A stretch of 7,987 nucleotides of DNA, from the NCBI GenBank assembly GCA_023301785.1, contig JALZUF010000259.1:1-7987 (forward strand). Direction: 5' to 3'. Position numbers and translations under genes: made by a program. Of this stretch, positions 1 to 5,091 are shown piece by piece. The stretch comes from Alphaproteobacteria bacterium. Lineage in GTDB: Bacteria > Pseudomonadota > Alphaproteobacteria > Micavibrionales > Micavibrionaceae. The stretch's first letter is position 1. The number at the start of each line of letters is the position of its first letter. Under the pieces are notes generated by a model that had not been told where the DNA came from, made no database searches, and worked only from the letters and a program-made list of their open reading frames with translations.

Positions 1-222
1 AAATCTGTTCATGCTTATATTGTGCATGGTATTTTCTCTGGCGGTGCGGTGGCGCGTGTCATGAATTCTCCTATTGAAAACTTAGTCATCACAGATTCTA
101 TTGCGGCAACGGATGCTGTAAAGAATTGCGACAATATCGAAGTGCTTTCTGTCTCGCACGTTATTGGTGAAGCAATGCTAAGGATTTCTGAAGAACGTAG
201 TGTTTCCGCGCTATTTAAGTAA
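1..222 (+). CDS. prs: Ribose-phosphate pyrophosphokinase (PRPP synthetase), C-terminal part only
   Basis: The gene enters from the left edge in frame 1 and ends at TAA 220-222, leaving 73 codons. PRPP synthetase transfers pyrophosphate from ATP to ribose 5-phosphate in the cytoplasm and feeds purine, pyrimidine, histidine, tryptophan and NAD synthesis. The visible part matches the C-terminal end of the family: VHGIFSGGAV (compare THPIFSGNA in E. coli), a run of small and acidic residues with VITDSIAATDAV, IEVLSVSHVIGEAMLRI, and the typical ending EERSVSALF. The PRPP-binding loop and catalytic residues lie upstream of the window. Family proteins are about 310-320 aa, so roughly three quarters is missing through window truncation, not decay. 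The ending looks intact. I see no hairpin with a T-run directly after the stop. Confidence 0.95.
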   Translation, partial: KSVHAYIVHGIFSGGAVARVMNSPIENLVITDSIAATDAVKNCDNIEVLSVSHVIGEAMLRISEERSVSALFK

Positions 223-229
223 GTTTTTA

Positions 230-258
230 TTGACATAATGTTTTAATCGTTATATGTT
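230..258 (+). promoter_or_regulatory. Candidate sigma-70 promoter for the small-gene group
   Basis: A perfect -35 box TTGACA lies at 230-235, only 7 bases after the prs stop codon. It is followed by a 17-base spacer and TATGTT at 253-258 (4 of 6 matches to TATAAT). A start around 265 would leave a leader of about 20 nt before the ATG at 284, with the Shine-Dalgarno AGAGGA at 271-276. This suggests the following small genes form a transcription unit separate from prs. The -35 is strong, the -10 only fair. Confidence 0.5.
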
Positions 259-283
259 CTTTTATCATTAAGAGGATATAAAT

Positions 284-688
284 ATGATTTCATCTCCAGT
301 CGCACAATGGACGGGCGTAGCCTTCTTAGCACTAAGTTCTATTGCATGTAGCAGTTCGTCGGGGGGAGAGTTACGCCCTGAAGGCATCCACAAATCTGGT
401 GAGACAGTTACACAACCCATCGGAGTGGATCATACGATCAGCTTTCAATGTACGCCACAAGGCAGTGTTGATGTCAGCATAAAAGAGGTCAGATCATCTT
501 TTCAGGCGACCTTATTTAACGGGATTCAAGATAATCTCTCACGTTCTGAATATGAAACATTGGCCAGTGATTATTTACCCACAGCACTGAGCAACCCATT
601 TCTGGGCCTTAATAACTTACCATCAGCCTCTGAAGCAAAATCTTTGGTGTCGCCTACTTACAGTGACCTTTGCCCAGCGCATCTTTAA
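284..688 (+). CDS. Small exported protein or putative lipoprotein of unknown function
   Basis: I do not recognise this 134-aa protein. The start is supported by AGAGGA at 271-276, 7 bases before ATG. Residues 11-21 are hydrophobic and lead to Cys22 in SSIAC, followed by SSSSGG, which looks like a lipoprotein cleavage site and flexible linker. The lipobox is imperfect (Ser at -3 where Leu is usual), and the N-terminus has no Lys or Arg, so export is an inference. Two other cysteines are Cys56 and Cys130. The mature part is mixed, with a probable beta stretch at 41-66 and a Ser/Leu/Pro-rich C-terminal half. The next gene starts 21 bases after the TAA in the same reading frame, with no other stop between, so the two might be halves of one interrupted gene. 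A promoter lies at 230-258. Confidence 0.7.
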   Translation: MISSPVAQWTGVAFLALSSIACSSSSGGELRPEGIHKSGETVTQPIGVDHTISFQCTPQGSVDVSIKEVRSSFQATLFNGIQDNLSRSEYETLASDYLPTALSNPFLGLNNLPSASEAKSLVSPTYSDLCPAHL

Positions 689-709
689 CGATCAAATAAC
701 GAGTATAAT

Positions 710-1111
710 ATGTACGATTTTAGCGATAAAACAGATAGCGAATGTCTGGCAATAGCCCAGAATTTAGCAGGTTTAATAACGGCTGCGCTTGAGCAAAGAA
801 CACTCGACTCAGAGGCGAAGCAGATTAAATTAGATACAGGCGCTACTATCTTAGATATCAGTCCTGCATTTAGTATTGATTTTTCATTGCCTGGGGCGCG
901 TCAGCTTTGTGAAGAGGCAATTATTCCTTCCGCAGTAGAATTGTTAGAGGAAGGGCACATGCGTGGAATGTACGCTGAAATCTGTGAAGCATTTGGTGAA
1001 GATGTCTATGATGTTGCAAAACTTGGTCGATTGCCACCTGCTGAAGATAGGTTGCCAACAGCTCCCTACATACCAGCAAGCGTTTTGGCTTTAATCCCAA
1101 AAGCAAAATAA
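710..1111 (+). CDS. Hypothetical protein, 133 aa, no signal peptide
   Basis: I do not recognise this protein. It has no hydrophobic leader. Residues 9-30 look like an amphipathic helix (CLAIAQNLAGLITAALEQR), residues 63-97 are helical with two cysteines (Cys67, Cys92; a third is Cys12), and the last 25 residues are rich in proline. The ATG at 710 has only a weak Shine-Dalgarno (ACGAG, ending 6 bases upstream). It is in the same frame as the preceding gene, separated by one TAA and seven sense codons. It could be a true second cistron translated by reinitiation, or the C-terminal half of a 275-codon gene split by a nonsense mutation. The stop is TAA 1109-1111. The next gene begins 44 bases on in another frame with its own strong ribosome site. 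Confidence 0.6.
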   Translation: MYDFSDKTDSECLAIAQNLAGLITAALEQRTLDSEAKQIKLDTGATILDISPAFSIDFSLPGARQLCEEAIIPSAVELLEEGHMRGMYAEICEAFGEDVYDVAKLGRLPPAEDRLPTAPYIPASVLALIPKAK

Positions 1112-1155
1112 ACACATATTTCCCCTAGATTTTGAAGCTATAGAGGAGCTTAGTC

Positions 1156-1536
1156 ATGAAAAATAAAGCATTTAGAGATTTTGGTGTTGTTGTAACATTG
1201 CTCACTGCACTGGAAACGGTGGGATGTGTAAACGTGCCTACGCAAGATGTTGATAGACCAGAGCCTCAATCTTTTATGGTTGTAGATGGTAATATAGGTG
1301 TTCACTTTCAATCAGATGGCCAGAAAATATTTGCTCAAGCGGTACGCCGTAGCGGAGATCATTGGAAACCAATTCGTCGTCTAAAAGAAACATACGACTG
1401 CTATGGCAGGGATTATCGTGATGAAGTAACGAAGGATCTTAAGAAAGCTGCAAGATTTTCATCAAAAGCGAGAAAAGCAGCGGATGTTCTAGCAGCACAG
1501 CCTTTGCCTTCACCAGAATCGGTTTGTGGCAGATAA
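1156..1536 (+). CDS. Small basic exported protein or putative lipoprotein of unknown function
   Basis: I do not recognise this 126-aa protein. The start is well supported by AGAGGAG at 1142-1148, 7 bases before ATG. The N-terminus has a basic stretch (KNK, R7), a hydrophobic run at residues 10-19, and TVGC with Cys24 as a possible lipidation site. The lipobox is imperfect (Thr at -3) and a Glu at 20 interrupts the hydrophobic end. The mature part has a beta-like section at 39-65 (FMVVDGNIGVHF), a YDCYGRDYRDE segment with Cys82, a Lys/Arg-rich helix at 90-113, and a Pro/Ser tail with Cys124 two residues from the end. It is the third small gene after the 230-258 promoter and may share that transcript. 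The following 161 nt contain hairpins and the rplY promoter. Confidence 0.68.
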   Translation: MKNKAFRDFGVVVTLLTALETVGCVNVPTQDVDRPEPQSFMVVDGNIGVHFQSDGQKIFAQAVRRSGDHWKPIRRLKETYDCYGRDYRDEVTKDLKKAARFSSKARKAADVLAAQPLPSPESVCGR

Positions 1537-1582
1537 ACTGTTTCTATCAAGTCATTATGTGCATTTAATCCTTGAAATTACA

Positions 1583-1648
1583 GGCGAAATAGGGTTATTT
1601 ACGCCATTGCTCTATATTGGAGCATGGTGGACACCCCTGGAGGACACC
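1583..1648 (+). other. Chained inverted repeats in the gap before rplY
   Basis: The 161-nt gap holds a series of overlapping hairpin-forming sequences. The first pairs GGCGAAATA (1583-1591) with TATTT-A-CGCC (1596-1605, one bulged A) around loop GGGT. The second pairs CCAT-T-GCTC (1604-1612, one bulged T) with GAGCATGG (1620-1627) around a 7-base loop; it shares CC 1604-1605 with the first, so both cannot fully form. A short palindrome GGTGGACACC (1626-1635) shares GG with the second. GGACACC then recurs at 1642-1648, 13 bases after its copy at 1629-1635. No T-run follows, so this is not a clear intrinsic terminator. It may end or stabilise the upstream transcript, or act as an operator near the rplY promoter. 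The role is unknown. Confidence 0.4.
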
Positions 1649-1669
1649 TTAATTTACGCTCTTTATAAT
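1641..1669 (+). promoter_or_regulatory. Candidate sigma-70 promoter of rplY
   Basis: A perfect -10 box TATAAT lies at 1664-1669 with AGGACA at 1641-1646 (4 of 6 matches to TTGACA) at 17-base spacing. A start near 1676 would give a leader of about 22 nt containing the Shine-Dalgarno AAGGAAG (1685-1691), 6 bases before the ATG at 1698. The -35 box lies inside the second GGACACC direct repeat, so a protein binding that repeat could affect this promoter. Confidence 0.55.
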
Positions 1670-1697
1670 AAGGGCAATAACTAAAAGGAAGCATACT

Positions 1698-2387
1698 ATG
1701 GCTAAAACATATCCAATGTCTGCGACGAAACGTGACCGCGCCGGTAAGGGGGCCGCGAGAGCACTACGTCGTGAAAAACAGACACCAGCCGTTATTTACG
1801 GTGACAACAAAGAACCTGTAACAATTACAATCCCAACAAAAGAAGCGAATTTGGAATATAACAAAGCGCACATGTTCACATCTATTTGTGAAATGGATGT
1901 TGAAGGAACAACGATGAAAGTATTGGCGCGTGACGTTCAACTTCACCCTGTGACTGACAACGTGCAGCATGTTGATTTCTTACGTGTGACAGATAAAACC
2001 AAAATTACGGTTGCTGTTACAGTTAATTATATTAACCAAGAAGAAGCAAAATTTGTTGCTGAAAAAGGTGTGTTCAACGTAAACCGTTATGAAGTTGATA
2101 TTAACTGTAAAGCGACTGCTATCCCTGATGAAATCGTTGTTGATGTTAAAGATTTCGACATCGGCGATTCAATTAAAATCAGTGACGCACAAATGCCAGA
2201 AGGCGCGAAACCGACTATTGATGATCGTGATTTCACATTGGCAACTATCTCTGCTCCACGTCTTATCATTGAAGATGAGCCTGAAGAGGGCGAAGAAGGT
2301 GCTGAAGGCGAAGACGGCGAAAAAGCTGAAGGCGCTGAAGGCGAAAAAGCAGAAGGCGATGCACCTGCTGAAGAAAAGAAAGACTAA
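1698..2387 (+). CDS. rplY: 50S ribosomal protein L25 / general stress protein Ctc (long form)
   Basis: This 229-aa protein is the two-domain L25/TL5/Ctc type that binds 5S rRNA in the central protuberance of the large subunit. Residues 8-95 form the L25 domain, with the family signature RAGKGAARALRREKQTPAVIYG (14-35) and HPVTDNVQHVDFLRV near its end. Residues 100-190 match the TL5 beta domain, with typical IPDEIVVDVKDFDIGDSIKISD. The last 40 residues are a Glu/Gly/Ala/Lys tail of low complexity, common in alphaproteobacterial versions. Short gammaproteobacterial L25 is about 95 aa and lacks the second domain and tail. ATG 1698 follows AAGGAAG by 6 bases and a TATAAT promoter; a strong terminator follows the TAA. 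Position before pth and ychF is the usual neighbourhood. Confidence 0.96.
   Translation: MAKTYPMSATKRDRAGKGAARALRREKQTPAVIYGDNKEPVTITIPTKEANLEYNKAHMFTSICEMDVEGTTMKVLARDVQLHPVTDNVQHVDFLRVTDKTKITVAVTVNYINQEEAKFVAEKGVFNVNRYEVDINCKATAIPDEIVVDVKDFDIGDSIKISDAQMPEGAKPTIDDRDFTLATISAPRLIIEDEPEEGEEGAEGEDGEKAEGAEGEKAEGDAPAEEKKD
2316..2358 (+). repeat. 24-bp tandem repeat encoding the acidic tail of L25
   Basis: A 19-base unit beginning GGCGAAAAAGC occurs at 2316-2334 and again at 2340-2358 with one mismatch, giving a 24-base (8-codon) period in frame. It encodes the GEKAEG repeats of the L25 tail. Being a multiple of three, copy-number changes would alter tail length without breaking the gene. Confidence 0.7.
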
Positions 2388-2409
2388 ATTCTTTTCAAAC
2401 ATGAATTAT

Positions 2410-2441
2410 AAAAGAGGGCGCTATAGCAGTGCCCTCTTTTT
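2410..2441 (+). terminator. Rho-independent terminator after rplY
   Basis: The stem AAAAGAGGGC (2410-2419) pairs perfectly with GCCCTCTTTT (2431-2440) around an 11-base loop, followed by a T-run ending at 2441. The loop side itself carries GCTATAGC. It lies 23 bases after the rplY stop. The A-rich left arm means it could work in both directions. It indicates that pth is not simply a continuation of the rplY transcript, or depends on read-through. Confidence 0.88.
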
Positions 2442-2450
2442 GCTTTTAAA

Positions 2451-2510
2451 AGGCCTCAGGCGCGTAAACGCGCTACGGCTCACTTTTATCGTGACCTCTA
2501 CGCTTTGCGT
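2451..2510. repeat. Cluster of three small palindromes, GC-rich, between rplY and pth
   Basis: Three hairpin-forming motifs lie in 60 bases. The first is GCGCG-TAAA-CGCGC (2460-2473), perfect 5-bp stem and tetraloop, extendable with bulges to 2451-2480 through AGGCC on the left and GGCT on the right. The second is TCAC (2480-2483) with GTGA (2491-2494). The third is ACGC-TTT-GCGT (2500-2510). The segment is much richer in G and C than its surroundings and non-coding. It resembles REP-like intergenic palindromic elements, but whether it recurs in the genome cannot be seen here. Confidence 0.45.
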
Positions 2511-2518
2511 GTTAAAAT
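2491..2518 (+). promoter_or_regulatory. Weak candidate promoter of pth
   Basis: GTGACC at 2491-2496 (4 of 6 to TTGACA) is followed after 16 bases by TAAAAT at 2513-2518 (5 of 6 to TATAAT). Initiation near 2525 would leave about 36 nt before the ATG at 2562 and almost no leader for the ATG at 2526, mildly favouring the shorter Pth. A separate promoter is expected because the rplY terminator lies just upstream. Confidence 0.3.
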
Positions 2519-2561
2519 CGATGTAATGTTTAATATTTTCAAAAAGAAAAAGTTTGATGCA

Positions 2562-3134
2562 ATGTGGCTTTTGGTAGGGCTAGGAAATCCTGGCGATAAA
2601 TATAAAAATAATCGACACAACGTTGGCTTTATGATGATAGATCAATTAGCCGACGACAATATGTGCACCAATTTTAAATCCAAGTTTCAGGGCGAGGTTA
2701 CTGAAGGGCGGATAGCTAACCAAAAAATTGTTATGCTCAAGCCGCAAACTTATATGAATGAATCTGGTGTGTCGGTACGAAAATGTGCAGATTTTTATAA
2801 AATTCTTCCAGAGAAAATAATAGTTTTTCATGATGAGTTAGACATCGCGCCCTTCAAACTAAAAATAAAGCAAGGTGGCGGAGCAGGCGGTCACAATGGA
2901 TTGAAATCTATTGATCAGCATTTAGGCAATAAAGATTATTGGCGTTTACGTCTGGGCATTGGTCATCCAGGCGATAAAAACCGCGTTAGTGGGTACGTGC
3001 TCAATGATTTCAGTAAAGAAGAGCAAAAGCATATTCCTGATTGGCTTTATTTGATGTCTAAGAATATTGATGATTTGCTTGGTGAAAACAAAAGTGATTT
3101 CATCATGAAAATATCAGAAAATTTTAAAATTTAA
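2562..3134 (+). CDS. pth: Peptidyl-tRNA hydrolase
   Basis: Pth cleaves the ester bond of peptidyl-tRNAs that drop off ribosomes, recycling tRNA in the cytoplasm. The 190-aa protein has the complete active site of the bacterial family: GLGNPG with Asn9, NRHNVGF with catalytic His19, KPQTYMNESG with Asn66, FHDELD with Asp91, and GGGAGGHNGLKS with His111 and Asn112, corresponding to E. coli Asn10, His20, Asn68, Asp93, His113 and Asn114. RLGIGHPG and YVLNDFS follow as usual. I chose ATG 2562 because MWLLVGLGNPG aligns directly with family N-termini. ATG 2526 would add a lysine-rich FNIFKKKKFDA extension; neither has a good Shine-Dalgarno, only an A-rich AAAAAGAAAAAG before 2562. A TTG at 2505 is open too but lies in the palindrome cluster. 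The last 11 bases overlap the end of the opposite-strand gene. Confidence 0.95.
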   Translation: MWLLVGLGNPGDKYKNNRHNVGFMMIDQLADDNMCTNFKSKFQGEVTEGRIANQKIVMLKPQTYMNESGVSVRKCADFYKILPEKIIVFHDELDIAPFKLKIKQGGGAGGHNGLKSIDQHLGNKDYWRLRLGIGHPGDKNRVSGYVLNDFSKEEQKHIPDWLYLMSKNIDDLLGENKSDFIMKISENFKI

Positions 3135-3837
3135 CGAGCTGGGCGCTAGCGCATCTACCAACTTGACGAATTACACCCTGTGGAATAGTGCTGTCATTCG
3201 AGTAAGCGGCACTTAATGAACCATAGCTTAGCGTACAATTTTGAATTTCTTGCGCTCCAACCTCTAAGCAAAAAAGAGCGTCATTAGGAAAGTTAGATTG
3301 CGGGATCTCTATAGCTTTTCCACTAGTTCTAATGAAGAAATCTCTAGCTATATTGCATGACTGTATAATGCGTTGCGCGTTATGGTTTGCATCAAACTCT
3401 TCCTGTGTGACGATAGTAATATCGGTGCTTGGCGTTATTTCTTGAGGTGTTTTTTCTACTGCCTTATTATCTTGAGGGTCTTCTTTTGGTTTAAGGGTGA
3501 TCGTCCTGACCATTTCTTCACTACCGTTAAGCATTTCAGGGGTGTAGTCGGCAAGAGTAGGCTGCCCTTCAAAGGCAGCAGTCGCACGTTTATTTATGGC
3601 CTGCCCAGCTGATTTGGTTAAAGACCCTGCTATATCAACACCACCCCGAAATGCCTCTTTCGGGTTTTTGATGACGTAGTAAATAGCGGCGGCTTCTGCT
3701 ATGAGAACTAAAGCAAGAGTTGTGCTGGCTGCTTTTCTTTTTCTTGAAATATGTTTATGCAAATGCCCGTTTAGGGTGGCATTTGTCGGTTCGCCGAATG
3801 CCGTTTTATATAAGCTTTTGTGGAGTTTTATTATCAT
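3124..3837 (-). CDS. Single-pass membrane protein of unknown function with four periplasmic cysteines
   Basis: I do not recognise this 237-aa protein. Residues 1-36 are polar and basic, ending in SRKRKAAS, followed by one hydrophobic segment at about 38-56 (TTLALVLIAEAAAIYYVIK). The positive-inside rule puts the N-terminus in the cytoplasm and the rest in the periplasm. Residues 60-90 are Ala/Gly-rich, 92-145 a Pro/Glu/Thr-rich linker, and 146-237 a compact C-terminal domain with four cysteines (161, 190, 201, 229) that could form two disulfides. It lies alone on the - strand between pth and ychF. ATG 3837 has no Shine-Dalgarno and a good promoter almost abuts it, suggesting little or no leader. 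A TTG at codon 26 would be an alternative start. The 3' end overlaps pth by 11 nt. Length and sensible topology support a real gene. Confidence 0.75.
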   Translation of the reverse strand: MIIKLHKSLYKTAFGEPTNATLNGHLHKHISRKRKAASTTLALVLIAEAAAIYYVIKNPKEAFRGGVDIAGSLTKSAGQAINKRATAAFEGQPTLADYTPEMLNGSEEMVRTITLKPKEDPQDNKAVEKTPQEITPSTDITIVTQEEFDANHNAQRIIQSCNIARDFFIRTSGKAIEIPQSNFPNDALFCLEVGAQEIQNCTLSYGSLSAAYSNDSTIPQGVIRQVGRCASAQLVKF

Positions 3838-3846
3838 AATAACGGT

Positions 3847-3874
3847 ATAATATAATATTTTACATATTTGTCAA
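3847..3874 (-). promoter_or_regulatory. Promoter of the - strand membrane-protein gene
   Basis: Read on the - strand, a perfect TTGACA (3874-3869) is followed after 16 bases by TATTAT (3852-3847; 5 of 6 to TATAAT) in a very AT-rich tract. Initiation is expected near 3841-3840, only two or three bases before the ATG at 3837. The tract also holds overlapping AT-rich hexamers, so the exact -10 is uncertain by a few bases. Confidence 0.6.
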
Positions 3875-3979
3875 TAATGATCTGTGTTTATTGGAAAAAC
3901 GTGATTTCTATAGGCATTTAGGTGTAATTATACTAAGTTGCGATGCAGAATAAATAAGCATCAAAAATAAGGATATATC

Positions 3980-5089
3980 ATGAGTTTTAATTGCGGAATT
4001 GTGGGTTTACCCAATGTTGGAAAATCAACGTTATTCAATGCCTTAACGGCAACAGCGGCGGCGCAAGCGGCGAACTTTCCTTTTTGTACGATTGAACCCA
4101 ATGTTGGTAAAGTCGGCGTTCCTGATGCACGCCTTGATGAAATTGCCAAAATTGCAGGCTCAGCCAAAATTATCCCAGCTCAACTAGAATTTGTCGATAT
4201 TGCAGGCCTTGTGAAAGGTGCCAGTCAAGGAGAGGGCTTAGGGAACAAGTTCCTCACCAATATTCGTGAAACTGATGCGATTATCCATGTGCTACGTTGT
4301 TTCGAAGATGCTGATATTACGCACGTTGATGGTTCTGTTGATCCTATCCGTGATGCAGAAACGATTGAAACGGAGCTTCTGCTGGCTGATATCGAAAGCC
4401 TCGAAAAGCAAATTACAAATATTGAACGCAAAGCCAAAGGTGGCGATAAAGAATTAGTCGGTCAAATGGATTTGATGAAACGTGTTAAAACTGTTTTGGA
4501 CGAAGGTAATCCTGCGCGTCATGTCGAACTTGATGGTGAAGACGAAGTACGTTGGGCAAAACAAATGGGAATGCTAACGGCAAAACCAATCCTTTATATC
4601 TGTAACGTCAACGAAGATGATGCGGCAGGCGGTAATGCCTTTAGTGAAAGCGTTGCCAAAATGGCGGCTGAAAAAGGTGCAAGCTCTGTTGTGATCTGTG
4701 CCGAAATTGAAAGCCAAATCGCACAACTAGAAAGCGTTGAAGAAAAGACCGAATTCCTTGAGAGTTTAGGTTTAGAGCAAGCGGGATTAGACCGCATTAT
4801 CAAGGCAGGTTACGAGCTTCTCGATCTTCATAATTATTTTACCGCAGGGCCGCAAGAAACACGCGCATGGACAATTCGTAAAGCCGCCAAAGCGCCAGAG
4901 GCCGCAGGTGTTATCCATGGTGACTTCGAAAAAGGCTTCATTAAAGCCGAAGTTATTGCGTTCGAAGATTTTGCTGGTTTAGGCGGAGAGCAAGCCGCAA
5001 AAGATGCCGGTAAAATGCGCCAAGAAGGAAAAGAATACATCGTCCACGATGGCGACATTATTCTATTCCGCTTTAACGTTAGTAAGTAA
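3980..5089 (+). CDS. ychF: Ribosome-associated ATPase YchF/EngD (OLA1 family)
   Basis: YchF is an Obg-related P-loop protein that binds ribosomes and hydrolyses ATP in preference to GTP; it is linked to stress responses and translation. The 369-aa protein is full length (family about 363-370). Visible motifs are the P-loop GLPNVGKST (9-17), NFPFCTIEPNVG (32-43), DIAGLVKGAS (73 on) with GEGLGNKFL, and NVNE (209-212) in place of the NKxD guanine-specificity motif, which explains ATP use. Residues about 135-185 form the helical coiled-coil insert (LEKQITNIERKAKGG). The C-terminal TGS domain begins around YFTAGPQETRAW (285-296) and ends with GDIILFRFNVSK. AAGGA at 3969-3973 lies 6 bases before ATG. 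A weak -10 TATACT at 3929-3934 has no clear -35. The stop lies 2 bases from the stop of the converging symporter gene. Confidence 0.97.
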   Translation: MSFNCGIVGLPNVGKSTLFNALTATAAAQAANFPFCTIEPNVGKVGVPDARLDEIAKIAGSAKIIPAQLEFVDIAGLVKGASQGEGLGNKFLTNIRETDAIIHVLRCFEDADITHVDGSVDPIRDAETIETELLLADIESLEKQITNIERKAKGGDKELVGQMDLMKRVKTVLDEGNPARHVELDGEDEVRWAKQMGMLTAKPILYICNVNEDDAAGGNAFSESVAKMAAEKGASSVVICAEIESQIAQLESVEEKTEFLESLGLEQAGLDRIIKAGYELLDLHNYFTAGPQETRAWTIRKAAKAPEAAGVIHGDFEKGFIKAEVIAFEDFAGLGGEQAAKDAGKMRQEGKEYIVHDGDIILFRFNVSK

Positions 5090-5091
5090 AT

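Noticed and set aside
15..236. 73-codon - strand reading frame opposite prs
   Set aside because: Lies wholly antisense to a clear prs C-terminus and has no recognisable features.
704..709. Perfect TATAAT directly before the ATG at 710
   Set aside because: It abuts the start codon, so transcription from it would begin inside the gene; no -35 at proper spacing.
1135..1151. AAGCT/AGCTT inverted repeat around the ribosome site of the gene at 1156
   Set aside because: Only a 5-bp AT-containing stem; likely chance, too weak to call translational control.
2169..2402. 77-codon - strand reading frame rich in Phe and Ala
   Set aside because: Antisense of the Glu/Lys/Gly tail of L25; composition is explained by the opposite-strand repeats.
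2089..2526. 145-codon + strand reading frame overlapping the end of rplY and the terminator
   Set aside because: It is a shadow of rplY in another frame: Lys/Leu-rich low-complexity product from the acidic tail, running through the terminator and palindromes, with no family resemblance.
3846..3856. Two overlapping TATAAT hexamers on the + strand upstream of ychF
   Set aside because: No acceptable -35 at 16-18 bases, and the AT-rich tract is better explained by the - strand promoter with perfect TTGACA.
3929..3934. TATACT as a -10 box for ychF
   Set aside because: Spacing is sensible but the -35 region matches only about 2 of 6, so I did not list it as a promoter.
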